Source: Bacteroidia bacterium (GTDB taxonomy: Bacteria; Bacteroidota; Bacteroidia; J057; JADKCL01). Taken from it: DNA of 64,000 bases. This document shows positions 55,847-64,000 of the stretch, piece after piece (the first letter of the stretch is position 1; each line of letters opens with the position of its first letter). The stretch covers positions 682,001-746,000 of the forward strand of contig JACJYV010000004.1 of NCBI GenBank assembly GCA_020635905.1, written 5' to 3'. The notes beneath the pieces were generated by a model. It was not told the DNA's origin and did not search any database. It saw only the letters and a program-made list of their open reading frames with translations. A program made the translations under genes and the position numbers.

Positions 55847-57808
55847 ATGAAGTCTTTAAAAATCTTGTTTCTGGTGGTCTTTTTGTCGCCGGGAATCATC
55901 TCTTACGCACAAAACGAGAAAAAAGCCCTCAAAAATGCAGAGCGTCACCTCTCATTCGAAGAATGGGCTCAGGCCATTCCCTACCTGGAAGAAGCCGTAG
56001 GAATCAATCCCAAAAGCGCGGAAAGCCACTGGCTGCTGGGCAAATGCTATTACCTCACCTATCGCAAAGCCAAAGCCGAAAAGGAATTTGGCACTGCTTA
56101 CGAACTCGATCCCGAGATTTCCAATGAATTGAATTACTACTACGCCAGGTCCCTTCATTACGTGCTCAAATTCGATCAGGCCATTCTCTTTTACAAAAAA
56201 GCCGCCGCCAACTACCGTACTTCTGATCCTGAGTTTCACCGCATCGAAAACTCAATCCGTAACTGTGAGTACGGCAAGGAAGCCATCAAGCACCCCGTGG
56301 ATGCCCAGATCCGCAACATTGGAGGCGTGATCAACACTCCCTGGTCCGAGCACAGCCCCGTGATCACGGCCGACGAATCCATGATGATCTTCACCTCCCG
56401 CCGTCCCGGCAATATGGGCAGCACCAAAGACAATCGCTGGCACGACGAGGACATTTACATCACCTACAAAGACGACAAGGGAAAATGGGGCACTCCCACC
56501 AATCTGGGCAAAGATATCAACAGCAAGGACCACGATGCCTCCATTGGCCTCAGCCTTGATGGCCAGACCATGTTTTTGTACAAAAATCCTCCTGGCAATG
56601 GTGACATATTCAAATCCACCCTGTCGGGCACCAACTGGTCTCAGCCCCAAAACCTGGGTACTCCCATTAACACCAAAAATTACGAAACCACAGTGAGCCT
56701 CAGCCCTGACGGCAAAACCATCTTCTTTGCCTCTGACCGGGAGGGAGGCCTGGGCGACCTCGACATTTACACCTCCACCCTGGAAGCCGATGGAAAATGG
56801 TCCAAGCCCATCAATCTTGGCCCGGACATCAACACCCGCGGCGCGGACGATTCTCCCTTCATCCACCCCGACGGCCGCACACTGTACTTTTCCTCAGACG
56901 GTCGCGAAAATGAATCCATTGGTGGCTATGACATTTACAAGAGCGAATTGAAAGAAGACGGCTCCTGGACCAAACCCGAGAACATTGGTTACCCAATCAA
57001 CACCCCCGACGATGACATTTACTTCGTGCTCTCTGCCAATGGTTACCATGGGTATTACGCCAGCGCCAAAGAAGGTGGATACGGGGAAAAAGACATTTAC
57101 CTGATTGAAATGCCTCAGCCGCCCGCCGTTGTGGTGGAGGAAAAAGATACCGCTCAGGAAGTGGTGCCCGTGGTGGTCAAAGCCTCGCTGACCATTCTCA
57201 AAGGCACGGTGACCGATGCCCGCACGGGTGAGCCCCTGGAGGCCTCCATCAAGGTGATCGACAACGAGCAAAACCTGATCATCTCAGAGTTCAAGTCAAA
57301 CTCCGTTTCAGGCAAATACCTGGTCTCCCTTCCTTCGGGCAGGAACTATGGTATCAGGGTAGAATCACCTGATTATCTCTTTCATTCTGAGAACTTTGAC
57401 ATCCCCTCATCTCAGGCATTTCTTGAAGTAACCAAGGATGTGCAGTTGAAAAAAATCATGATTGGAGAATCCATCGTACTGAGGAATATTTTCTTTGATC
57501 ACGACAAATCCACCCTCCGTCCCGAGTCTGTATCCGAACTGGAAAGGCTGCTGGCCATCCTCCAGGAAAACAAAGGAATGAGCATAGAAATTGCCGGTCA
57601 CACGGACAATGTGGGCTCGGATACCTATAACGAAAAGCTCAGCCAGGACCGGGCCCAGGCTGTGGTGGATTTTCTGATCGGGAAAGGCATTGACAAAGGC
57701 CGTCTTCAGGCCAAAGGCTACGGCGAGGCCAAACCCATTGATACAAATGACACTGCCGAGGGCAGACAAAACAACCGCCGTACCGAGTTTACCATTCTGA
57801 AAAACTGA
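55847..57808 (+). CDS. PorE-like TPR/beta-propeller/OmpA protein 2
   Basis: The start at 55847 (MKSLKILFLVVFLSPGIIS) is chosen for its signal peptide; the open frame upstream is not signal-like. The 653-aa protein repeats the plan of its neighbour: TPR (SFEEWAQAIPYLEEAVGINPKS), the signature NTPWSEHSPVITADESMMIFTSRRP, propeller blades with TIFFASDREGGLGDLDIY and TLYFSSDGRENESIGGYDIY, a single regulatory-like domain (LKGTVTDARTGEPLEASIKV) and an OmpA domain from about 543 (IFFDHDKSTLRPES, IAGHTDNVGSDTYNEKLSQDRAQ). It is closest to canonical PorE in length (about 670 aa). It is probably co-transcribed with gene 1 and ends at a terminator. Confidence 0.87.
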   Translation: MKSLKILFLVVFLSPGIISYAQNEKKALKNAERHLSFEEWAQAIPYLEEAVGINPKSAESHWLLGKCYYLTYRKAKAEKEFGTAYELDPEISNELNYYYARSLHYVLKFDQAILFYKKAAANYRTSDPEFHRIENSIRNCEYGKEAIKHPVDAQIRNIGGVINTPWSEHSPVITADESMMIFTSRRPGNMGSTKDNRWHDEDIYITYKDDKGKWGTPTNLGKDINSKDHDASIGLSLDGQTMFLYKNPPGNGDIFKSTLSGTNWSQPQNLGTPINTKNYETTVSLSPDGKTIFFASDREGGLGDLDIYTSTLEADGKWSKPINLGPDINTRGADDSPFIHPDGRTLYFSSDGRENESIGGYDIYKSELKEDGSWTKPENIGYPINTPDDDIYFVLSANGYHGYYASAKEGGYGEKDIYLIEMPQPPAVVVEEKDTAQEVVPVVVKASLTILKGTVTDARTGEPLEASIKVIDNEQNLIISEFKSNSVSGKYLVSLPSGRNYGIRVESPDYLFHSENFDIPSSQAFLEVTKDVQLKKIMIGESIVLRNIFFDHDKSTLRPESVSELERLLAILQENKGMSIEIAGHTDNVGSDTYNEKLSQDRAQAVVDFLIGKGIDKGRLQAKGYGEAKPIDTNDTAEGRQNNRRTEFTILKN

Positions 57809-57832
57809 GATAAGAAAAAATATATTTTGAGG

Positions 57833-57862
57833 AAATACAGGCTTTACGGCCTGTATTTTTTT
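57833..57862 (+). terminator. Terminator after PorE-like gene 2
   Basis: AAATACAGGC and GCCTGTATTT form a 10-bp stem with a 6-base loop, followed by a T run. The rest of the gap to 58238 is AT-rich with no gene and contains one TGTGGATAA (58123-58131). Confidence 0.88.
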
Positions 57863-58238
57863 ATTCTGTCAAAAATCATTCAACCCATAAGTCTTTGTGC
57901 TCCAATAGAATAATCCCCTTCACTTAATTTTAAGCCCAAAGCTAAAACCTTACATTTTCGCCAAAATGAGTCATTTTTCCTGTTCACAATTCTGTGTGGA
58001 AAAACTTGTTGATAATTGCATTTTTATCAAAACTGATGTAGCTTTCGGGCTGTTTACTAAAGAATAAGTCCGGATAAGTGTATTTTTCTAATGAATTATC
58101 ACTTATTTCTACGACAAACAATTGTGGATAAGGTGCTGAAAGACAAGAATTAAACCCGATTCCACGAAAGTAAACACTTAAAGTAAGGCAAAATTCCAGT
58201 TGACTCCTGGAATTGTATGGTATAAACTGCTTTTGAGC

Positions 58239-60908
58239 ATGATCAAAGGAATATTTTGCTGGAGCCAGCTATGCAGGCTCTCTTTCCTTTCCCTGATAGG
58301 GATACTGCTCGCGTGCACTGCCTTCGCCCAACCTTCCAAAAAAGACAAATCAGCCCTCGGTCAGGCCAAAGAACACCTGAAATTCGAAGAATACGAACGG
58401 GCCATTCCACTCATTTCTCAATTGCTTGAAGATCAGCCCAGAAACGCCTATTACAACTTCTGGATGGGAAAATCGCTTTACCTGGCCTACCAACGAACCA
58501 AGGCCCTCAGGTATTTCGACATCACCAACGAGGTGGATCCAACCATTGACCGGGAATTTCATTATTATTATGCCCTTACCCTGCACTACAACCTGAAATT
58601 TGATCAGGCTGTGGAGGAATATCAACTTGACCTCGAACGATACAAGGATAATTCTCCAGAATATCAATGGGTTACGAACAGGATTGAGCAATGCATGTAT
58701 GCCAAGAAACTCACGGCAAAACGCATTCATGGCCGGGTGGAAATCCGCAACATGGGCGACCGCATCAACACCCCCTACTCTGAACACAGCCCGGTTATTT
58801 CCGGAAACGATTCCATCCTGCTGTTTACCGCCCGTCGTCCCGACGGAACGGGAGCCAAACCCCTTCAGGGATATTACGACGAGGATATTTACATTTCCTA
58901 CAACCAAAACGGACAATGGAGCGAGGCAAAAAACATCGATAAACCCGTGAATTCCAAGGGCCACGATGCAACCATTTCGCTCAACGCTTCAGGAAATAAG
59001 CTGTTTTTGTACCGCAACAACAAGCAGGGCGGCCTCTATCGCACTGATTTTGACTCAAAAGGTCAGAAATGGAATAGCCCCAAAGCAGTACAAAAACCCC
59101 TCAATTCGAAGTATTACGAAGCTTCCATCTGTGAAAGCGCAGACAGCAGCATCATGTTTTTCACCTCCGATCGTCCTGGTGGCTACGGAGGACGGGATAT
59201 CTACATCGTGGCCCGCGACGAAAAGGGTAAATGGGGCGATCCCAGGAATCTCGGGCCCGAAATCAACACGCCCTTCGACGAGGATGCTCCCTATTTCCAT
59301 CCCGACGGAAAAACCCTCTATTACAGCTCAAACGGCCCCAATTCCATGGGCGGCTTTGATATTTTTATCACAGAATTCGACTCCATCATGGGTGGCTGGC
59401 TGACTCCCCTAAACCTGGGAGCCCAGGTCAACACCCCCGACGACGACATCTATTTCACGGTCTCTTCTTCTGGAAAATACGGCTATTTCAGCTCTGGCAA
59501 GGAAGGAGGATATGGCGAAAAAGACATCTATGAACTTGAATTCCCGTATTTTCCCTTCCCCCGCCGCTACACCATCATCGAATTGCTGGGCCTGGTAAGG
59601 GACAAGGAAACAGGCCAGGAACTGGATGCAGAAGTCAGGGTGCTGGATAATCAGACCCGTGAAACCCTGACCACACTCAATACCGCGGACATCAAGCCGC
59701 CATTTGTGATTGAGTTGAATCCCCTGACCGAGTACCAACTAAACATTTCTTCCCCGGGCTACCAGCCTCTTTCTGAGATTATTACGACGCCCGAACTCAA
59801 GCGGGACGCAGATATCGAGCTGGAGCGAAACTTTGACCTGATCAAAGAAACTGAAACCACCGCGGTGACCGTAGGAAAGCGGTTTAAGGATCTGCCAACC
59901 CTCGAACACATTTACTTCGATTTTGATAAATCCGAACTCAGGGAGGAATCCAAATCTGAGTTGGATATGGTCGCCGAACTTTTGGTCCAAAACCCTGATT
60001 TGCGGCTTCAACTGGCTGGCCACGCCGATTATTACAACACATTCGACTATAATCAGGTGCTTTCTGAAAACCGCGCCAAAGCCGCTTTTGCCTATCTGAC
60101 CCAAAAAGGGATCAGTAAAAGCCAGCTTTCAGTGGCCGGGTTAAGCGAGAATAAACCCCTCGGCACCAATCACAATGACGAAGGCAGACAATTCAATCGC
60201 CGGGTGGAATTCGATTTCTTCCTCAATGGGGAAATGGTCTTCCAGTCAGAAAAGCTGCGACCGGGCTCGGAGGGCCCGGTGGTGGACCATACGCCGCCCA
60301 AAGGGCTGGCTGGCTACGATCACCCCGAATTTGCAGTAGCGGCTTCCTCGGCGGGCAGCGACCCCGACGACTGGGTTCCTGAGCAGGATGCCCTGGCCAA
60401 CACCATCAAATCGGGCACCAACATGGACCCATCCACCACCAAAACCCAGACTGCGGGTAAAGACCCGGCAACCACCAAAATTGGGGGTAATCAGGCAGAT
60501 GACAGTGGAGGAACCCAAACCGCCAGCAACCTGCCGGGCCCAAATGACATGGTGCGCAACATCTATTTCGATTTTGATGCGAGTGGCCTGAGGGATCAAT
60601 CCATTGCCGAATTGCAGAAAATCGCTGGTTATCTGCAAAGCAATCCCGATCTCAAACTGGAGATCATGGGGCACACGGACTCCTACGGAAGTGTGGAATA
60701 CAACCAATTGCTTTCGGAAAATCGCTCCAAAGCAGCCCTTGACTTCCTTACTGCCACTGGAATTGATGCCAGCCGCATTACCCTTAGCGCCTACAGCGAG
60801 CTCAAGCCCCTCGATTCCAATAACTCAGCCAATGGGCGTCAGCTCAATCGACGGGTGGAATTCAAGCTGACCCGGGCAGGGCAGACCTGGCTGAAAAGCA
60901 TTCCCTAA
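58239..60908 (+). CDS. PorE-like protein 3 with two OmpA domains
   Basis: The start at 58239 precedes a signal peptide (LSFLSLIGILLACTAFAQ). The 889-aa protein has TPRs, the NTPYSEHSPVISGNDSILLFTARRP signature, propeller blades (MFFTSDRPGGYGGRDIY, LYYSSNGPNSMGGFDIF, YFSSGKEGGYGEKDIY) and a regulatory-like domain. It then has two OmpA domains. The first is at about 555-662 (IYFDFDKSELREES, LAGHADYYNTFDYNQVLSENRA). The second is at about 772-880 (IYFDFDASGLRDQS, IMGHTDSYGSVEYNQLLSENRS). A Thr/Asn/Pro-rich linker joins them. The first domain reads GHAD where most members have GHTD. Both keep the C-terminal NRRVEF that binds diaminopimelate. Confidence 0.87.
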   Translation: MIKGIFCWSQLCRLSFLSLIGILLACTAFAQPSKKDKSALGQAKEHLKFEEYERAIPLISQLLEDQPRNAYYNFWMGKSLYLAYQRTKALRYFDITNEVDPTIDREFHYYYALTLHYNLKFDQAVEEYQLDLERYKDNSPEYQWVTNRIEQCMYAKKLTAKRIHGRVEIRNMGDRINTPYSEHSPVISGNDSILLFTARRPDGTGAKPLQGYYDEDIYISYNQNGQWSEAKNIDKPVNSKGHDATISLNASGNKLFLYRNNKQGGLYRTDFDSKGQKWNSPKAVQKPLNSKYYEASICESADSSIMFFTSDRPGGYGGRDIYIVARDEKGKWGDPRNLGPEINTPFDEDAPYFHPDGKTLYYSSNGPNSMGGFDIFITEFDSIMGGWLTPLNLGAQVNTPDDDIYFTVSSSGKYGYFSSGKEGGYGEKDIYELEFPYFPFPRRYTIIELLGLVRDKETGQELDAEVRVLDNQTRETLTTLNTADIKPPFVIELNPLTEYQLNISSPGYQPLSEIITTPELKRDADIELERNFDLIKETETTAVTVGKRFKDLPTLEHIYFDFDKSELREESKSELDMVAELLVQNPDLRLQLAGHADYYNTFDYNQVLSENRAKAAFAYLTQKGISKSQLSVAGLSENKPLGTNHNDEGRQFNRRVEFDFFLNGEMVFQSEKLRPGSEGPVVDHTPPKGLAGYDHPEFAVAASSAGSDPDDWVPEQDALANTIKSGTNMDPSTTKTQTAGKDPATTKIGGNQADDSGGTQTASNLPGPNDMVRNIYFDFDASGLRDQSIAELQKIAGYLQSNPDLKLEIMGHTDSYGSVEYNQLLSENRSKAALDFLTATGIDASRITLSAYSELKPLDSNNSANGRQLNRRVEFKLTRAGQTWLKSIP

Positions 60909-61413
60909 ACATTGATGTGGTCCTGGAAATGCATTTTGGGGCTAAAAAGGGCAAACACCGACTTCCCTTAGATTAATTCATCTTTTTGTTAACGGAACCC
61001 ATTCCCCGACAATTAGCTGCATTCCCCCTCCTTTTCCACACGAAATCCAGTTTATTGGATATCCACAAGAAAAAATTAAATATTTTCAATATAATTCACT
61101 GTATTTCAATGAATTAGTAACTTTTGATTATTCATAGGCAAATATTTTCGTGAATTCCTCATTCAGGATATTAACATATGAACAAAAATTTAACTGATGA
61201 TATTTAATAAAATGATTAACAATTACTTATGATTCATTTTATTGTGAATAATTGAATTTTTTATAAAATTTTCATTTGAGTTATCCACATAATTATTAAC
61301 TTGCAGTCGAAAGTTATCAACATCTGATCCTTTCACGTCCGTCCCAGCCAGTTTTCAAAGAAAATTTCAAAGGTATTACAGGTTTAAGATTATCGAATAA
61401 TAGGAAATTGGTT
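60909..61413. other. AT-rich intergenic region with DnaA-box-like motifs
   Basis: This 505-base gap is very AT-rich from about 61080 and has no ORF. It contains TTATCCACA at 61281-61289, TGTGAATAA (complement of TTATTCACA) at 61243-61251 and TTATCAACA at 61314-61322. A candidate promoter for the next gene is TTTG (61275-61278), 18 bases, TAACTTGC (61297-61304), with TTATCCACA lying in the spacer. Whether the motifs are DnaA sites, an operator or chance is not known. Confidence 0.45.
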
Positions 61414-64000
61414 ATGTTAAGTTCAAGAATCTCTATTTTGCTTTGTGGACTGTTGCTCTGCGGCGCTGTTTACGGACAGCCAGGCAAAGGCAAAAAGACA
61501 GGTCCCCTGAAGCAAGCCAAAGAACACCTGCTCTACGAAGAGTACGAACAGGCAATCCCTCACGTGAGGTCCCTGCTCCAGGAAGAGCCGGGATCCGCCT
61601 ACTACAACTTTTGGATGGGTAAATGCCTTTACCTGACCTATAAGAAAAATCAGGCCCTCCCCTATTTCGACAAAACCAACGCGATCAACCCCGATGTTGA
61701 CCGCGAATTTCACTTTTACTACGGGTTGACCCTGCACTACAACCTTTTCTTTGAAAGGGCAATTGAGCAGTACCGTATCGATCTGGAGCGCTACACGCCC
61801 AACTCGACCAACTACCTCTGGGTGGAAAACAGGATTGAGCAGTGCATGTATGCCAATAAGCTCACCCAGCGCCGCGAAGGTCGCAAAGTGCGGATCAACA
61901 ACATGGGCCAGGCCATTAACTCTCCTTACGCAGAGCACAGCCCGGTCATTTCCGCCAACGACTCCCTGCTGATCTACACTGCCCGCCGTCCCGACTGTCA
62001 GGGTGCCCGGCCCGAAGACCACTTCTACGACGAAGACGTCTATGTGGCCCGCCGCCTGGCCAACGGTGACTGGGCTGAAGCCATGAACATTGGCACGCCC
62101 GTAAACGGCAAAGGCCACGACGCTACCATTCTGCTCAACAACAAGGGCGACAAGATGTATCTCTACCGTCACACCAAAGACGGCGCTTTCTACGAAACCA
62201 AATTTGATACCCTCGGCAAAAAATGGCGCGAGCCCAAAAAACTCAAAAAGCCATTCAACTCGAAATACTATGAAGCCTGCATCGCTGAAAATCCGGGTGA
62301 AAACCTGATCATTTTCTCCTCAGACCGCCCGGGTGGATTTGGCGGCCGCGACCTCTGGCTTTCCCGCAAAGACGACAAAGGCAACTGGAGCAGTCCCGAA
62401 AACCTGGGTTCTGAGATCAACACGCCCTTCGACGACGATGCTCCTTACATCCATCCCGATGGAAAGACCCTGTACTTCTCGTCCAATGGCCCCAACAGTC
62501 TGGGCGGATTCGACATCTTTGTCACTGAATACGACTCTATTTCTGAAGGCTGGCTGCCTCCCCTCAATATGGGCCACCCGGTCAATACCCCCGACGACGA
62601 CATCTATTTTTCCATTTCGTCTTCTGGAAAATACGGCTACTACTCTTCGGGTAAGGAAGGCGGCTATGGTGAAAAGGACATTTACCAGATCAAATTCCCC
62701 TACTTCCCCTACCCCCGCCGCTACTTCATCGTGGAACTTGAAGGTCTGGTAAAAGACGCATCCACCCTCGAAGATATCAATGCGACTGTGGTGCTGAAAG
62801 AAAGAATGACCGGCAATCCCCTGGATACGGTTTACACGGGCCGGGATTCCAACCAATTCTACTTTGTGCTGGAAGATAATGCCGAATACGAGCTGGCCAT
62901 CAGCGCAGACGGCTACGAATCTACCCAGGACGTGGTTCTGACCCCCACGCTGGACGACGACGACATCCTGATTGAGCGCAATTATCTGCTGGAAAAACCC
63001 GTGAAAATTGAGGTAACTCCCGTGGTTTTCAATGTGGAAATCATGAATGTTTACTTTGATTTCGACAAATACTTCCTGCGCAAAGAGGCCAAAAAGGAGC
63101 TGGACGAGGTAATTGCCCTGCTGAAAGATGAGCAGGATCTGGAAATTGAAGTGATCGGCCACACGGACTTCTATGGAACTTATGAGTACAACGTGGCACT
63201 TTCTGAAAACCGCTCCAAATCCGTGGAAAAATACCTGCTGGCCAATGGCATTGCGCCCGAACGTCTCAGCTATCGTTTCGAAAGTGAGAACTCTCCCATC
63301 GAGACCAATTCCAACGACCGCGGCCGTCAGTTTAACCGCAGAACGGAAATCCGTCTCTACAAGGATGGACAGATCTTCCTGAAATCCAAAAAACTCCGTT
63401 CCAACATGACGGTTGAAGACGTAGCTGTCGATCACACCACTCCCCACGGACAGGCTGGCTATGACAACTTGCGTACGCTGCCCCCGGTTGAGCAAAAAGA
63501 TATGCCTAATAATGAAGCCACGGGTGCAGGTGGTAATCAGGATGATCTGAATGCCCAGGTGGTGGTTACCAAAGTGGATCCTGATGAGGTCAATGAAACG
63601 GTTGTGGTTGAAGATGAAATGATGGATGAGGATCTGGATTATCTGGAAGAAGATGAACTGATCAGCCTGGAAGATGATTTCGATCCTGCAGATGATCTTG
63701 ACATTCTGGAAGATGTCCTGGAGAATGAAATCGAGGACCACCTGGAAATTCTCGAAGAGGAAATTGCCGACGACCTGCTGGATGAAGAAGATGAGTTGGA
63801 GGAAGTTGAAGTGATGGATGAAGTGGCTGCCGTGAAAGAAGTAAAATCAGTCAGCGCGGCTGAGGAAGCAGAAGCCCTGGCTGCCTTCAACGGATTGGAA
63901 ATCCACCACATCTACTACGATTTCGACAAGTACGATCTGCGCAAAGAATCCAAGTGGGTGCTGGACCGCGCTTATGATATCCTTGCTAAAAACCCGGGCA
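61414..64000 (+). CDS. PorE-like protein 4 with two OmpA domains (3' truncated)
   Basis: The ATG at 61414 opens a frame that stays open to the window end (862 codons). A signal peptide (ISILLCGLLLCGAVYGQ) precedes TPRs (YEEYEQAIPHVRSLLQEEPGS), the signature NSPYAEHSPVISANDSLLIYTARRP, propeller blades (FSSDRPGGFGGRDLWL, LYFSSNGPNSLGGFDIF, YYSSGKEGGYGEKDIY), a regulatory-like domain and an OmpA domain at about 538-649 (VYFDFDKYFLRKEA, VIGHTDFYGTYEYNVALSENRS). A strongly acidic Asp/Glu-rich linker (about 710-810) leads into a second OmpA domain (IYYDFDKYDLRKES) that the window cuts. It closely resembles gene 3, so the two probably arose by duplication. Confidence 0.88.
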   Translation, partial: MLSSRISILLCGLLLCGAVYGQPGKGKKTGPLKQAKEHLLYEEYEQAIPHVRSLLQEEPGSAYYNFWMGKCLYLTYKKNQALPYFDKTNAINPDVDREFHFYYGLTLHYNLFFERAIEQYRIDLERYTPNSTNYLWVENRIEQCMYANKLTQRREGRKVRINNMGQAINSPYAEHSPVISANDSLLIYTARRPDCQGARPEDHFYDEDVYVARRLANGDWAEAMNIGTPVNGKGHDATILLNNKGDKMYLYRHTKDGAFYETKFDTLGKKWREPKKLKKPFNSKYYEACIAENPGENLIIFSSDRPGGFGGRDLWLSRKDDKGNWSSPENLGSEINTPFDDDAPYIHPDGKTLYFSSNGPNSLGGFDIFVTEYDSISEGWLPPLNMGHPVNTPDDDIYFSISSSGKYGYYSSGKEGGYGEKDIYQIKFPYFPYPRRYFIVELEGLVKDASTLEDINATVVLKERMTGNPLDTVYTGRDSNQFYFVLEDNAEYELAISADGYESTQDVVLTPTLDDDDILIERNYLLEKPVKIEVTPVVFNVEIMNVYFDFDKYFLRKEAKKELDEVIALLKDEQDLEIEVIGHTDFYGTYEYNVALSENRSKSVEKYLLANGIAPERLSYRFESENSPIETNSNDRGRQFNRRTEIRLYKDGQIFLKSKKLRSNMTVEDVAVDHTTPHGQAGYDNLRTLPPVEQKDMPNNEATGAGGNQDDLNAQVVVTKVDPDEVNETVVVEDEMMDEDLDYLEEDELISLEDDFDPADDLDILEDVLENEIEDHLEILEEEIADDLLDEEDELEEVEVMDEVAAVKEVKSVSAAEEAEALAAFNGLEIHHIYYDFDKYDLRKESKWVLDRAYDILAKNPG

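Noticed and set aside
60909..61413. Chromosome origin (oriC)
   Set aside because: DnaA-box-like sites and AT-rich DNA are present, but there is no dnaA/dnaN/rpmH context and no skew data, so only the motif finding is kept.
62320..63741. Long minus-strand open frame (473 codons)
   Set aside because: It lies opposite the fourth PorE-like gene, whose plus-strand frame carries clear propeller and OmpA motifs.

Overview
The window looks like the chromosome of a Bacteroidota bacterium. The best-supported evidence is the set of secreted proteins carrying C-terminal type IX secretion (T9SS) sorting domains, four PorE-like TPR/beta-propeller/OmpA proteins in a row, a separate atpD-atpC pair, and promoters of the TTG...TAnnTTTG type. 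The many repeat-rich intergenic regions and the moderately high GC suggest a Saprospirales/Lewinella-like lineage, but that finer placement is inference.

Layout. 1-9.5 kb: the end of a membrane glycosyltransferase-like gene, tRNA-Arg(ACG), small hypothetical genes, a T9SS cargo protein, a collagen/head-repeat/S74-chaperone surface fibre, a lipoprotein, a 4,5-DOPA dioxygenase and an unusual NodB-deacetylase/caspase/TPR fusion. 9.5-24.9 kb: an accessory region bounded by two copies of a 2-oxoglutarate oxygenase gene, one intact and one a decayed pseudogene. Between them lie palindromic repeats, a 570-bp array of about 26 units of 22 bp, an HTH regulator and a composite restriction operon: hsdM, an unknown small gene, a Mrr-type nuclease/nSTAND3 NTPase, hsdS, hsdR and a PD-(D/E)XK nuclease gene. 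All adjacent stops and starts from the nSTAND gene onward overlap by 1-4 nt. 24.9-33 kb: secreted proteins, msrA, HEAT-like proteins, a CocE/NonD hydrolase. 33-38 kb: sulfur assimilation (cysH, moeB/rhodanese, cysM-like, cysC) plus trxB. 38-42.8 kb: a T9SS cargo protein and a membrane-anchored NLR-like STAND ATPase with ten near-identical 42-residue TPRs. 42.8-53.5 kb: housekeeping genes (cysteine desulfurase, glmM, ruvB, queG, atpDC, trmD, rplS). 53.6-64 kb: four PorE-like genes, the last one cut by the window end.

The most interesting parts are the composite defence operon, the 7-bp CAACCAC repeats inside hsdM that could switch it by frameshift, the 22-bp minisatellite, families of 7-bp arrays and of hairpins with changed but still complementary stems, two copies of a MITE-like long-hairpin element, the NLR-like protein, and the expanded PorE-like family, two of whose members carry two OmpA domains.
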